Shown: piece by piece, positions 8,478 to 17,949 of the stretch
Layout of the letters: every line of letters starts with the position of its first letter
How positions within the stretch are numbered: the stretch's first letter is position 1
Source: Natronoglomus mannanivorans
GTDB taxonomy: Archaea > Halobacteriota > Halobacteria > Halobacteriales > Natrialbaceae
Assembly: GCA_025517485.1 (NCBI GenBank)
Contig: JAOPKB010000010.1
Location: 124,001 to 188,000 of the forward strand
Direction of reading: 5' to 3'
DNA: 64,000 nucleotides
The notes under the pieces: model-generated
Seen by the model: the letters and a program-made list of their open reading frames with translations, nothing else
Database searches by the model: none
Told to the model about the DNA's origin: nothing
Program-made: the position numbers and the translations under genes

Positions 8478-9326
8478 TCACTTTCGAGAACTCAGGAGCT
8501 GTCGCGAGATCATGATCGAGCGAGCGGTCGTTCGCGCGAGGGCGCCGCTGAACGTTCCTGCCCGCTGTTGAATACTGTGGACTGGCTTGACCGCCTGTTT
8601 CCCCGACTCGGCGGCGAGGTCCCACGCGACACGCTCGACGAACTCCGGTCGATTTCGCGACCAGCGACCGGGATGGGCGAGGACGTAGAGCTGCGGACAG
8701 CTCCCCACCTCGAGCAGTTCGATCAGGTCGTCGGTCGTCTCGACGAGCCCGTAGACCGGATCGACCATACCCCAGTGACGACCCGTGTCCGAACAGTAGG
8801 ACAGTTCGTCGGGATCGCTGTCGTCGGTCTCCGTCGAGAGGTAGGCCTCGCCGAGCAGGTCGAACGCCGCGGGCGGCCGGTCGTCTTGCCACATATCGAG
8901 GTTCAGGTGACTGGACAGCGGACTGCCGTGAGAACACGCCGTTCGAACGTCGACGTGGCGTCGAAACGCCGCGAGATTCTCCTCGAATCGGTCGTACGCT
9001 TCCTCGATATCACCGCCCACACGCGCGAGTTCTTCGTAGTGATAGCCGATTTCGTGGCCGAGGTCTTCGAGTTCGGTCACGATCTCCGGATCGAACGTCG
9101 ACGTCCGGAAATAGTAGGTCGATCGGACGTCGTGGCTCGCCTCGAGGTGAGCCATCGACCGTGCGATGTCGACTTTCCGGTCGACGTCGTGGCGGAGAAC
9201 GACGTACCGTTCGGGCAGTTCGTCCCGGCTGAGGTAGTCGGCGACGGTGAGGACGTCGTACCCGTTCTCGCCGGCGGCCTCGAGGAGCCGATCGTACTTC
9301 TCGAACGTGAAGTCACGGATGTTCAT
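8478..9326 (-). CDS. NodB-like polysaccharide deacetylase-family protein
   Basis: The protein has 282 residues and no signal peptide. It carries the NodB-type first motif as RHDVD (residues 45-49) and a metal-binding-like GHEIGYHYEEL (90-100), then a CSHGSP motif. The family removes acetyl groups from N-acetylhexosamine polymers or related amides using a metal with Asp-His-His ligands. The cytoplasmic form in a glycan locus suggests action on a nucleotide- or lipid-linked sugar (inference). It is transcribed alone, convergent with the flippase. The C-terminal 30 residues are basic and variable. Confidence 0.75.
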   Translation of the reverse strand: MNIRDFTFEKYDRLLEAAGENGYDVLTVADYLSRDELPERYVVLRHDVDRKVDIARSMAHLEASHDVRSTYYFRTSTFDPEIVTELEDLGHEIGYHYEELARVGGDIEEAYDRFEENLAAFRRHVDVRTACSHGSPLSSHLNLDMWQDDRPPAAFDLLGEAYLSTETDDSDPDELSYCSDTGRHWGMVDPVYGLVETTDDLIELLEVGSCPQLYVLAHPGRWSRNRPEFVERVAWDLAAESGKQAVKPVHSIQQRAGTFSGALARTTARSIMISRQLLSSRK

Positions 9327-9651
9327 ACGTACACAACGAACACTCAGTTAGTTAGTAATCTATCAACTACCCAGTCGTGACAATCAGGTACGAACAGCAT
9401 ACCGTAATTTCTGACACTCACTACGGGTTATCCGTTCTAGCAGACACTCGAGTCCGCAGTGCTCGCAGGTTGCTGTGTTCGAATCGGACGAGCGTGCCGA
9501 CCAGACGGGCGATTGGCGTATTGATGGTTCGAACGACTGTTTCGTCGCCTTCAATCGGCACCTACCCGACCGCATAGCCGAGATTAATCAACACTGCTGA
9601 ACGTAATCGGGCCATAACAATCACCGATACCAGACTTTCATCGAACACACA
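9327..9651. other. Divergent intergenic region, no gene seen
   Basis: The region separates the two divergently transcribed deacetylase genes and should carry both promoters. An AT-rich patch lies at about 9340-9420. No RNA gene or repeat is recognised. Confidence 0.45.
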
Positions 9652-10959
9652 ATGAGGCGACGAACGTACCTCGTAACAGCGGCGGCAGCTACGGCAGGTA
9701 TCGCTGGATGTACGGGCTCCGAAGACCCGGACGAACAGGGGAACGAGACCACCGAAGAAGAGGAAACGGAGGCCCCCGAAACCGAAGCGCCCGAGACCGA
9801 AGAGGAAGAGGAGGAGGATGAGGAGGAGGAAGAAGAGAAAACGGAGGAAGAAGACGACGAAGACGACGAAGGAGAGAAAGACGACAAAACGGGCACGTAC
9901 GATGACTTCGAGGACCTCTCCAACTGGACGGTCGTCGACGGTCACCTCTCTGCGGACGAGGACCGCTCGTACGTCGGCTCCCAGTCCGGCCTGCTGAAAG
10001 CAGAGAAAGAACAGACGCACGTCTCGATCGCTCTCGAGTTCGACTCGCCACGGGATTTCTCCGACGTCATCCCCGGCATCGCGCTCACGGCCGAGGAGAT
10101 GGTCGTCCCCACGATACAGCTGATCGACTCGAGCGGCGACCGGATCGACTTCCGGCGTGCGGTCAAAGCCAACCTTCCGTTCATGCGGTACAACTTCGGC
10201 GTCGACGAGGTCTACGGCGATCCGGACCTGAGCGACGTGAGCGAGATTCGTGTCGTGCTCTGGGCCGGCGACGAGGAGGCGCGACACTTCTGGTGTGACG
10301 ACCTCCACATGACCCCGCGGCCGGACACCGGCAAGGTGATGATCCAGTTCGACGACGCACACGAGACCGATTACACGGAAGGACTGCCGGTCCTCGAGGA
10401 GTACGGGTTCGACGCCGTCTCGTTCGTCAATCCGGGTCGAATCGGCAACGACGGCAGACTGTCGCTCAAACAGCTCGAGGGGCTCAAGGACGCGGGATGG
10501 ACGATCGGCAGCCACTCGCACACGCATCCGGAGCTCACCCAGCTAAGCAAAGCGGAGCAGGAAGCTGAGATCGTCGAGAGCAAGGAGTGGCTCGTCGAGA
10601 ACGGGTTCGAGGAGGGCGCACAGTACTTCGCGTACCCGTTCGGCGACTACGACGAGACGACGCTCGACCTCGTCGAGAAACACCACGACCTCGGGTTCGG
10701 CGGCGGCTACCCCGTCCAGGGATACAACACGAACCCGCTGCTGTGTACGCGACTCGGCGATCCGGAATTCGATCGCGCAGAAGAGATGCTCGACCGGACA
10801 GCGGAGATGCGAGGCATCACCTCCCTATTCTACCACCGCCTCGAGGACGACGGTCTCGAGAACTTCAAGATGACGATGAAGTATCTCCACGACCTCGAGC
10901 GAGCCGGCAAGATCGAGGTCATCACGCCTCAGGACCTCGAATCAGAGTACCTGTTCTGA
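9652..10959 (+). CDS. Lipoprotein polysaccharide deacetylase (NodB domain)
   Basis: The protein has 435 residues. It starts with a Tat lipoprotein signal (RRRTYLVT, then GIAGC with Cys20 as the lipidation site). Residues of about 21-80 are an almost pure Glu/Asp/Thr linker. A beta-rich domain follows (about 80-220), then the NodB domain, which has QFDDAH at about 231, SHSHTHPEL at about 286 and YPFGDYD at about 325, the Asp/His metal site of carbohydrate esterase family 4. It is predicted to be anchored outside the membrane, where it could deacetylate surface glycan. It is divergent from the cytoplasmic deacetylase-like gene. Confidence 0.88.
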   Translation: MRRRTYLVTAAAATAGIAGCTGSEDPDEQGNETTEEEETEAPETEAPETEEEEEEDEEEEEEKTEEEDDEDDEGEKDDKTGTYDDFEDLSNWTVVDGHLSADEDRSYVGSQSGLLKAEKEQTHVSIALEFDSPRDFSDVIPGIALTAEEMVVPTIQLIDSSGDRIDFRRAVKANLPFMRYNFGVDEVYGDPDLSDVSEIRVVLWAGDEEARHFWCDDLHMTPRPDTGKVMIQFDDAHETDYTEGLPVLEEYGFDAVSFVNPGRIGNDGRLSLKQLEGLKDAGWTIGSHSHTHPELTQLSKAEQEAEIVESKEWLVENGFEEGAQYFAYPFGDYDETTLDLVEKHHDLGFGGGYPVQGYNTNPLLCTRLGDPEFDRAEEMLDRTAEMRGITSLFYHRLEDDGLENFKMTMKYLHDLERAGKIEVITPQDLESEYLF

Positions 10960-11324
10960 TCGGATCACACTGTTGTGAGTGGGCGTCCGACCGTTTTTCT
11001 CGGACGGATTCGATTCCGATTCTGCGACGGCCCCGATAGCGATCGGACCGTGCGAGACGCACTGGTTCTCCCATCCCGAGTGAGATGGTTTGGACGCCGA
11101 TCATCGCAGTTGCGCCCTCGTGCGATCAGTGTGTAAATAGTTACAGTTGTTACTATAACCACAGTCCTCTCAGACTGTCCAAGAATTGTCGGAGACGAAC
11201 GAGCGGTTCGGACAGTGTGTTAGCCAATCAGACAATCAGCCGGTTTCTGGGGTAGGTTTCCAGTTTTATGGGGTACTCGTGGTGTGATGTGCCATCGTCA
11301 TGCCATGCAGCGAAGGTTGGTAAT
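10960..11324. other. Intergenic region with IS-terminus-like repeat
   Basis: It contains the 38-bp repeat at 11121-11158. No gene is supported elsewhere in it. Confidence 0.5.
11121..11158 (-). repeat. 38-bp dispersed repeat, IS-terminus-like (copy 1)
   Basis: On the minus strand it reads TATAGTAACAACTGTAAC followed by TATTTACACACTGATCGCAC. It matches 51831-51868 on the plus strand at 36 of 38 positions. It looks like the end of an insertion sequence or MITE; no transposase lies beside it. Confidence 0.6.
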
Positions 11325-11945
11325 TCAGCAGTGGCTGGTATCGTTCTCGCGAACGATCCTCACCGCATCTGTCTTGTGGTCGAACTCGAACTCGTTAATC
11401 GAGCAGTTCTCCTGTGACTGCTCCATGATCGATTCGGCGATATCGATGTCCTTCAGGTATCCAAGAAGTAGGCGAATGGGGCCACCATGTGTCACGATGA
11501 GGATGGTCTCTCCCGATTCACACCCGGCCAGTATTGTCTCCCACCGCTCGAGGACACGGTCGCGAACGTCCACGAGACGTTCACCGCTTTCCGTTCGTCT
11601 GTAAGCTGCTTCTGAGCCAGTCTCTCCGAGATCGTGCTCAGGGAACCGCTCCAACAGCTCGTCAAACTGTAAGCCCTGGTAGATGCCAATGTCACGTTCG
11701 CGCCACGCCGATTCAAACGTGACGGGCGCGTCGAAGTGTTCACGAAGTATTTCTACCGTCTCCTCCGTCCGATACAGATCCGACGACAGAATACGGTCGA
11801 TATCGTATCCCTCTGTGAGTGCTGCGCCGAGTTGACCGGCTTGCTCTCGACCGAGGTCGGTGAGTGGGGTAGGCGCCCAGCCTTGCAATCGTTGCTGCCG
11901 GTTCCACGTGGTCTCACCGTGCCGGACTATAACGATAGTTGTCAT
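11325..11945 (-). CDS. Histidine phosphatase family protein (phosphoglycerate-mutase-like)
   Basis: The protein has 206 residues. The signature RHGETTWN at 8-15 carries the phosphorylated His9, and the second catalytic His is in VTHGGP at about 150. The Arg and acid-base residues (SSDLYRTEET and WRERDIG) are in place. Members are 2,3-bisphosphoglycerate-dependent mutases or broad phosphatases (CobC/GpmB-like), and sequence alone does not separate them. It is a single-gene unit. Third-position G/C bias is weaker than in its neighbours, which may mean recent acquisition. Confidence 0.85.
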   Translation of the reverse strand: MTTIVIVRHGETTWNRQQRLQGWAPTPLTDLGREQAGQLGAALTEGYDIDRILSSDLYRTEETVEILREHFDAPVTFESAWRERDIGIYQGLQFDELLERFPEHDLGETGSEAAYRRTESGERLVDVRDRVLERWETILAGCESGETILIVTHGGPIRLLLGYLKDIDIAESIMEQSQENCSINEFEFDHKTDAVRIVRENDTSHC

Positions 11946-12374
11946 TTATTTCGATAGACGGAATATCGACATGAATATTCTGATTTGCTCCTCTGTCCTC
12001 CTGAGCTGCAACAGAAATCAGTTCCCAGCGTCAGTTGTTGAGTACGTCGATGCACATAGCAAATTGCTCCCCTTCTTTGTAGCCGATGGCAGGCAGATTT
12101 GTAGCAGAGTCCATCGATCGATCTCCTTCGAAACTCGCTACAATACGGATACGGATTCACCTCGAGGACGAGACGGAAGAGCGGGCTGAGAGCTGACTGG
12201 CGGTGATTTCTCGGCTCGAGAGAACGGACTCAGAGGAACCTTCAGCGGACGATTAGAGAGAATGGCTCCCGCGCCGGGAACAGGTTGCTGGCACGCGAAC
12301 TGCTCCGGTACTGAAGTGACGGTCGTCGGGAGCCAGTTGCGTATATGTGGCCGACGGTGAAAAGTCCTTCTCGC
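11946..12374. other. Intergenic, nothing recognised
   Basis: No open frame with a credible product is present. The first 150 bases are AT-richer than the surroundings. Confidence 0.45.
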
Positions 12375-12971
12375 TCACTCGATCCGTGAGAGCTTCCCGT
12401 CGACGTCCTGTTGCAGACGACGGTTGACCGCGACGTGGACGAGCGAGACGGCGAGGAACGCAGCGACGACCAGACCCGTGACTGCGAGCGTCGGGACGAA
12501 CGACAGTGGGGGGAGACCGAGATAGGCGCCGGTGACGAGTGCGGCGCCGACGGCGCTCACCCCCGCGTACCAGCGGTCCCAGCGGTCCTGCCGATGCGAG
12601 TCCGTATCGAGATACATCATCAACAGATCCGCGTTGTCCGAGAGCGTGATCAGACCGCGGTCCTGATCGTAGTCGATGATCCCCGCATCGTCCATCTTCG
12701 GCAGATGCGTCTGATAAAGGGCAACGTACACACGCTTTCGCTGATCGGAGCTCAACGCGTTGATCTCCGTGTCGTTCTCCCAGGCGGCGAGCTGTTCGGC
12801 GAGTTCGCCGAGGGTAACCGTCTCCTCGGTATCGAGCAAGTACGCGAGCACTTCTCGACGGCGACGGTTCTTCAATAACTCGAAGATGACGTCCTTCGAG
12901 AGTCTCTCGTCGTCGTTCTCCTCGGCGACCGATCTGATCTCGTCTGGAATGGAAGTATCGACGGAGGACAT
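12375..12971 (-). CDS. DUF7344-type winged-helix membrane regulator
   Basis: The protein has 198 residues. The N-terminal half has the pattern FELLKNRRRREVLAYLL...VTLGELAEQLAAWEN...RVYVALYQTHLPKMDDAGII, typical of the haloarchaeal DUF7344 winged helix. Two hydrophobic segments follow at about 135-180. Such proteins are thought to be DNA-binding, possibly membrane-tethered, regulators. ATG 12971 was chosen because it overlaps the TGA of the upstream small gene (TGATG), which indicates translational coupling. Confidence 0.8.
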   Translation of the reverse strand: MSSVDTSIPDEIRSVAEENDDERLSKDVIFELLKNRRRREVLAYLLDTEETVTLGELAEQLAAWENDTEINALSSDQRKRVYVALYQTHLPKMDDAGIIDYDQDRGLITLSDNADLLMMYLDTDSHRQDRWDRWYAGVSAVGAALVTGAYLGLPPLSFVPTLAVTGLVVAAFLAVSLVHVAVNRRLQQDVDGKLSRIE

Positions 12972-13153
12972 CAGGAACTCGCCTCGTTTGTTTTCCACGC
13001 CGCATACGACTGATCAACCGCTCGAGCGTCGTAGGCTGTCGAATTCCCCCCACGGAACGTCGAACGAAGCCGCGATACCAGTGAAATGTACGTCGCAATC
13101 ACGATTGACACACCGATTTGTACAGCAACGTAGATACTCTTAAACGCGGTCAC
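12971..13153 (-). CDS. Small membrane protein coupled to the DUF7344 regulator
   Basis: The protein has 60 residues from GTG 13153. A single hydrophobic segment (YVAVQIGVSIVIATYISLV) is followed by a polar tail ending ARAVDQSYAAWKTNEASS. The stop codon overlaps the regulator's ATG by one base, strong support for a two-gene operon. The function is unknown. The start could lie upstream, but the extended frame is basic and unlike haloarchaeal protein. Confidence 0.6.
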   Translation of the reverse strand: MTAFKSIYVAVQIGVSIVIATYISLVSRLRSTFRGGNSTAYDARAVDQSYAAWKTNEASS

Positions 13154-13703
13154 GTTTTGCAGGGGCTGCAAACCGAGTACGGGCAGGCTTCGGACGGCTG
13201 ACGAGTGCCGAACTCTCGGACGAAGAGAGGCCGACGAAACGAGGGCGGGTATCGAGGGATTTCGTGGTCGTATTGACGACATACAGGGAACACACGGGTG
13301 TCGGACGGACGATGCGGGCGAGTGAAATCGGATCGCTCGCCGGAGCGAACAGGAGTTGCCTTCGGGCGAGGTGACCTAAAGGGAGCCGACAGTTCGCACC
13401 CGAAAGAGGGTATTACGGACGACATAGCGTGATTTACCGATCACACTCCTCGTAACGATACCTGTGTTTCATGTGCTATGTTGACCTGAATTCAGTCGGG
13501 CCGGAGCGAGAGAGACCTCCGCCCAACAGAACCGATGGGACACGGTTTCGGCACACGTACCGTCCGTCTCGGGACAGCGGACGAGTCCAGTGTCGGTCTT
13601 TCTTCTCTCTTTCCACGAATCCAACACGTCGTCGGAAAGTAACCGTTTCTCCCGAAACCATGTGACCTCCTTACAGTGGTAGGCAGGTTCCGAACGCTCA
13701 TTG
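13154..13703. other. Intergenic, nothing recognised
   Basis: It should carry the promoters of the divergent small membrane gene and of the TFB gene. I see no additional gene, repeat or RNA. Confidence 0.45.
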
Positions 13704-14666
13704 ATGACGCAGTCCATCACCACCACCCACGTCGACGAGGAATCACAGGAGACGGAGACGGAGATCGATCTGTGTCCCGACTGCGAGAGCGACACGATCG
13801 TTCAGGATCCCGACCGCGGAGAGCGAGTCTGTCAGGAGTGTGGGCTCGTCCTGAGCGAAGAACCCATCGACTACGGACCGGAATGGCGTGCGTTCAACTC
13901 CCAGGAACACGAGGAACTCTCGCGTGTAGGCGCACCCCTGACACAGTCGATGCACGATCGGGGGCTGACGACCACCATCGACTGGCGAAATCGCGACGCC
14001 AACGGCCACTCGATGTCCGCGGACAAACACGGCCAGCTCCACAGACTCCGCGTCTGGCAGGAACGCATTCGCACGAAAAACGCCGGCGAACGCAACCTCA
14101 AGTACGCGCTCTCCGAGATCGACCGTATGGTCAGCGCGCTCGGCGTTCCACAGCCAGTCAAAGAAACTGCGAGCGTGATCTACCGACAGGCTCTCGAGCG
14201 CGACCTCATTCGCGGCCGGTCGATCGAAGGCGTCGCGACCAGCGCACTCTACACCGCCTGCCGCCGAGAGGGGATCCCTCGGAGCCTCGAGGAAGTCACC
14301 GGCGTCGCCCGCGTCGATCAGCGAGAGATCGGCCGTACCTACCGCTACATCGCGGACGAACTCGATATCAATCTCGAGCCGACCAATCCGCGCCAGTTCG
14401 TCCCCCGGTTCTGTTCGGAACTCGACGTGAGCAAGGACGTCGAGACGAAAGCCGTCGAGATCATCGACGAGACGACCGAACTCGGCCTTCACTCCGGAAA
14501 GTCGCCGACGGGATACGCCGCCGCGGCGATCTACGCCGCCGGCCTTCTCTGTGACGAGACGATCCCACAGCGGGCGGTCGCCGAAACCGCACAGACGACC
14601 GTCGTCACGGTTCGAAACCGGTACCGGGAACAACTCGACGCGATCGATCAGTCCCCCGCTACATAA
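13704..14666 (+). CDS. tfb: Transcription initiation factor IIB (TFB)
   Basis: The protein has 320 residues. The N-terminal zinc ribbon has C24/C27 and C43/C46 (CPDC and CQEC). The B-finger/linker (EWRAFNSQEHEELSRVGAPLTQSMHDRGLTT) follows, then two cyclin-fold repeats to the end. TFB bridges TBP-bound promoters and RNA polymerase. Haloarchaea carry several TFBs with distinct target sets; which paralogue this is cannot be told here. ATG 13704 was preferred over the TTG immediately before it. The 3' end overlaps an antisense small gene by 8 bases. Confidence 0.95.
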   Translation: MTQSITTTHVDEESQETETEIDLCPDCESDTIVQDPDRGERVCQECGLVLSEEPIDYGPEWRAFNSQEHEELSRVGAPLTQSMHDRGLTTTIDWRNRDANGHSMSADKHGQLHRLRVWQERIRTKNAGERNLKYALSEIDRMVSALGVPQPVKETASVIYRQALERDLIRGRSIEGVATSALYTACRREGIPRSLEEVTGVARVDQREIGRTYRYIADELDINLEPTNPRQFVPRFCSELDVSKDVETKAVEIIDETTELGLHSGKSPTGYAAAAIYAAGLLCDETIPQRAVAETAQTTVVTVRNRYREQLDAIDQSPAT

Positions 14667-14835
14667 TCGACCGTTCCTCTTCGGCGTAGACGTCCTCGTT
14701 GAGCAGTGCGTGAACGTTTTCGTAGGGGACGAACGCGATGAACTCGTCGTCGTCGGTGTACAGTTCCAGTCCCTTCTCTGCGTGTTCGTACCGGTCACAG
14801 ACGATCTGTCCCTCGGGGAGGATCGTACGGAACAT
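14659..14835 (-). CDS. Small conserved-looking protein, antisense to the tfb end
   Basis: The frame is 58 residues, too short to be found by length alone. It begins MFRTILPEGQIVCDRYEHAE and continues KGLELYTDDDEFIAFVPYEN. It has an acidic composition, aromatic spacing and codon usage fully consistent with a haloarchaeal protein. It is convergent with tfb and overlaps its last 8 bases. The function is unknown and no domain is recognised. Confidence 0.6.
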   Translation of the reverse strand: MFRTILPEGQIVCDRYEHAEKGLELYTDDDEFIAFVPYENVHALLNEDVYAEEERSIM

Positions 14836-15377
14836 GGGGTTCGTACGGCCGCCGGAGCCATAGTCGTTTCAGGGCAACTCGATCCGAGCGGGGGTTCGTG
14901 TCAACACATATAGAATTTTGGGAACGATTGAACGGAGGCGCCACGATCAGCAAAAAATATCGCAGAAGACGGACTCGATATCGATTTCGAGCGGAAATGA
15001 CCGAAACGTACTGTCTATCATAATAGTTATGGCGGCCGACATCATATCGCCGAGTGGCGCATCGACACGACCACCTACCGTCCTGCGCCCGGTCACGTTC
15101 ACGTGACCGCCACCACCATTCGATTCCGGTTCGGGCTACTCGAGGGCTTCCTCGACGTACCCGTCTACCGTCTCCGATCGATCGTACTCTCGTGTAGCGA
15201 CGGTCTCGTGTCCCATCGTGGACGAGGAGCGAACGACGTCGCACCAGTCGAGGCGATCAGACGTGAGAGAGGCGAGAGTCAACTGTCAGGACCGGAGGCG
15301 CGGAACCGAGTCGCGTTCCGGTGATCGTGAGTAATGCTTGCAGCATACCTACCTGTTCGCTCGTCGAAGGGACCACC
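14836..15377. other. Intergenic, no confident gene
   Basis: A possible 26-residue minus-strand frame around 15130-15215 (starting MGHETVATREYDRS) has haloarchaeal composition but is too short to call. An AT-rich stretch lies at 14900-15030. Confidence 0.4.
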
Positions 15378-15512
15378 ATGGTGCAACCATCGACCGTCGT
15401 CATCCTCCTCGGTGTCGGACTCCTGTTCGTCCCGATTCCGCCAGTCGCAACGATCCTCGGAATCCTCGTCATTCTCGCAGGGCTCGCGATGCGGTTCCTC
15501 TTCGATATCTGA
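15378..15512 (+). CDS. Small membrane protein of 44 residues
   Basis: From ATG 15378 the frame encodes mostly hydrophobic residues in two short segments (VVILLGVGLLFVPIPP and ATILGILVILAGLAMRFLF). G/C third positions are consistent with coding. The function is unknown. It stands alone between intergenic stretches. Confidence 0.5.
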   Translation: MVQPSTVVILLGVGLLFVPIPPVATILGILVILAGLAMRFLFDI

Positions 15513-15708
15513 CCTGAACCCCTCGACCGAGCCCGACGACTCGGCGGTAGTCGGTCACGAACACGCCAACACTCACCGAGACGGCACTCACGAAGTCACT
15601 GACCAGAAACGTGGCGACCACCACCGGGCCCGCCGACGGTGTCGAAAAGAGTGGTTACGCAGGTTATATCGATCATAATTACGTACCGTACTGTCATCGG
15701 TCCAGTCG

Positions 15709-16338
15709 ATGTGGCCCTGGGAACACGCGATCGTCGGCTATCTCGTCTACTCGTTGTTCTGTCATCTATACTACCGGGACTCCCCCGGCGGCCTCGAGGC
15801 GTTCGCGGTCGTGTTCGCCTCGGTGCTCCCGGATCTCGTCGACAAACCGCTGTCCTGGGAGTACGGCGTCTTCGAAACCGGGTACGCGCTCGGTCACTCG
15901 ATCTTCTTTGCGGTTCCGCTCGCGATCGTCGTCGGGGTGATCGCCAGATCGTGGGGCCGGACTCGAGCCGGTCTCGCGTTCGGACTCGGCTACCTGTTAC
16001 ACCTGCCGGCCGACGTCGTCGACGGCTACGTCAGGAGTGACGTCGTCCAGTTCGAGTTGATGCTCTGGCCGATGTCGACGGTCGAGTCCCACGAAGGCGG
16101 CGTCGGGTTCGTCTCGGAGTTCCTGCACTTCTTCGGGCAGTACCGTGCGGAACTGCTCGCGGGAGATCTCTCGACGTACATGTGGGCGCAGGTCGGAATG
16201 GGGGTTTTCGCCCTGTTGCTGTGGCTCGCCGACGGTGCCCCCGTTCTCCGAGAGGTCGTCCTCGGGTGCAAGCGAGTCGCCATCAGAATCGTCGATGCGT
16301 GGATGGCCCCGAACACATCAGTGAGAGAGCGAAAGTAA
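15709..16338 (+). CDS. Membrane-bound metal-dependent hydrolase (YdjM/DUF457-like)
   Basis: The protein has 209 residues with about four to five hydrophobic segments. The start MWPWEHAIVGYLVYS, the motif SVLPDLVDKP, and conserved His in GYALGHSIFF and GYLLHLPADVVDG fit the LexA-binding inner-membrane-associated hydrolase (YdjM) family, in which His/Asp residues lie at the membrane surface and may bind metal. The catalytic reaction is not established for the family. It is a single gene. Confidence 0.75.
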   Translation: MWPWEHAIVGYLVYSLFCHLYYRDSPGGLEAFAVVFASVLPDLVDKPLSWEYGVFETGYALGHSIFFAVPLAIVVGVIARSWGRTRAGLAFGLGYLLHLPADVVDGYVRSDVVQFELMLWPMSTVESHEGGVGFVSEFLHFFGQYRAELLAGDLSTYMWAQVGMGVFALLLWLADGAPVLREVVLGCKRVAIRIVDAWMAPNTSVRERK

Positions 16339-16577
16339 GACACAGCGGTTCCGACTCACGCGGTATAGACGTCCGAGAGTGAACGAACTGTTCGATCTCT
16401 CGGTGAGTGCGCAACGGTGCCGAACGTGGTCAGCCGCTGGCACAGTCGCAGCGACTGGCGCAGCCGGGCCACAGCCGTTGGCGAGTCCTCGACTCGAGGC
16501 TCGAGATTGGGGACTCGAAACTTGGGACTTGCGACTCGAGACCCATCAGAATAGGGAGCGAATGCTGCAATCGACGG
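16339..16577. other. Short intergenic region with imperfect direct repeats
   Basis: Imperfect GACTCGA-containing repeats (GACTCGAGG, GGACTCGAAA, GCGACTCGAG) lie at 16490-16550. No gene is seen. Confidence 0.4.
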
Positions 16578-17723
16578 CTACTCCGATCTGGAGTCGGGTT
16601 CGGGTTCAGGTTCGGATTCCGGTTCTGGTTCTGCTTCCGACCCCATTCCCGCTCCTGGCCCGACGTCTTTCCCCTCCTGGATCGCCTTGGCCTGTTGTTC
16701 CATCGCCTCGAGATCCACCTCGGCCTCGGCGTCGATTTCGCCGATCATCTCGGCGATGTCGTCGAGGCCGATCAGTTCACGAGTCTCGTCGTCGAACTCG
16801 AGGCTCTCGAGTTGGCCGTCGCCGATACTCACGTCGCTGCCCGAGAGGTGTTTGCCGTAGCGGCCGACCATCGAGGTCAGTTCCTGTGGCAGGACGAACG
16901 TCGTCGACTCGCTTTGCCCGATTTCCTTGAGCGTGTCCATTCCCATGTCGATGATCGCGCGTTCGCCCATCGACTCTGCAGAGCGTGCGCGAAGGACGGT
17001 CGAAATCGCGTCACCCTGTGCCTCGAGGATCTGACTCTGTTTCTCACCCTGTGCACGGATGATCTCGCTCTGTTTGTCACCTTCTGCCTTCTCGACGGCG
17101 CTGCGACGTTCACCCTGTGCCTCGAGAATCATCGCCCGGCGACGTCGTTCGGCGGAGGTCTGTTGTTCCATCGCACCCTTGACGCCTTGCGATGGCGTCA
17201 CCTCGCGAACTTCGACGCTCTCGACGCGGATCCCCCACTCGTCGGTGGGTTCGTCGAGTTCGGTGCGGATTCGCTCGTTGATCATCTCGCGCCGACTGAG
17301 CGTGTCGTCGAGTTCCATGTCACCGATGACCGCACGCAGAGTCGTCTGGGCGAGATTCGAGACCGCGCGCTGGTAGTCCTCGACCTCGAGGAAGGCTCGT
17401 TTGGCGTCCATGACGCGGATGTAGACGACGGCGTCGGCGGTCACGGGCGAGTTGTCGCGCGTGATCGCCTCCTGACTCGGGACGTCGAGCGTCTGGGTCC
17501 GCATGTCGAACGTGTGGACGTGAGAGACGAACGGCGGGACGATGTTCAGCCCCGGATCGAGGAGTTTGCGGTACTCCCCGAAGACGGTGAGCGCCCCCCG
17601 ATTGTACGCGTCGACGATTTCGATCATCTGCCAGACAGTGATCGCTGCAATCGCGAGCACGACCAGTCCGACGAGCATCACCGGGTCGCCGAGTTGTAAG
17701 GGAACGAGTGCCAGCGCGTTCAT
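16578..17723 (-). CDS. SPFH/Band 7 (stomatin/prohibitin-like) membrane protein
   Basis: The protein has 381 residues. One N-terminal membrane segment (MLVGLVVLAIAAITVW, about 15-30) is followed by the SPFH domain (NRGALTVFGEYRKLLDPGLN and onwards to about 200). A charged Ala/Glu/Gln helical region (ERRRRAMILEAQGERRS..., about 200-260) should oligomerise. The tail is acidic Glu-Pro-Ser repeats ending near 381. SPFH proteins form large membrane assemblies that influence proteolysis and membrane organisation. No NfeD partner gene is next to it. Confidence 0.9.
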   Translation of the reverse strand: MNALALVPLQLGDPVMLVGLVVLAIAAITVWQMIEIVDAYNRGALTVFGEYRKLLDPGLNIVPPFVSHVHTFDMRTQTLDVPSQEAITRDNSPVTADAVVYIRVMDAKRAFLEVEDYQRAVSNLAQTTLRAVIGDMELDDTLSRREMINERIRTELDEPTDEWGIRVESVEVREVTPSQGVKGAMEQQTSAERRRRAMILEAQGERRSAVEKAEGDKQSEIIRAQGEKQSQILEAQGDAISTVLRARSAESMGERAIIDMGMDTLKEIGQSESTTFVLPQELTSMVGRYGKHLSGSDVSIGDGQLESLEFDDETRELIGLDDIAEMIGEIDAEAEVDLEAMEQQAKAIQEGKDVGPGAGMGSEAEPEPESEPEPEPDSRSE

Positions 17724-17886
17724 ACTCGACCTAGGGAGGCCGGCCCAATAACTCTTGGTATGCTTTCACGTTTTCAGTGACAACGGGAACGGGCGCGTTC
17801 GAGACCGGACACCCGTCGAAAACGCGGTTTCACGCGTCATACCAGACGAAACGGCGACCGATCCCTGTCAGGTATCGAATCGGGGG

Positions 17887-17945
17887 TCGAAAATCGAAAA
17901 TCGAAAATCGAGTGTCGAGAGTCGAGAGTCGAGAGTCGAGAGTCG
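17887..17945. repeat. 7-bp tandem repeat (TCGAAAA then TCGAGAG)
   Basis: Eight 7-base units run in series: three TCGAAAA, one TCGAGTG and four TCGAGAG. The array sits just past the stop of the zinc-ribbon gene at 17950, between convergent genes. It looks like a microsatellite. Confidence 0.8.
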
Positions 17946-17949
17946 TGTG

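Noticed and set aside
13743..14861. Minus-strand frame of 372 codons opposite tfb
   Set aside because: Antisense shadow of TFB; only the end part (14659-14835), in a different frame, looks like a protein.
15130..15215. 26-codon minus-strand frame starting MGHETVATREYD
   Set aside because: Composition is suggestive but the frame is too short, without operon or domain support.
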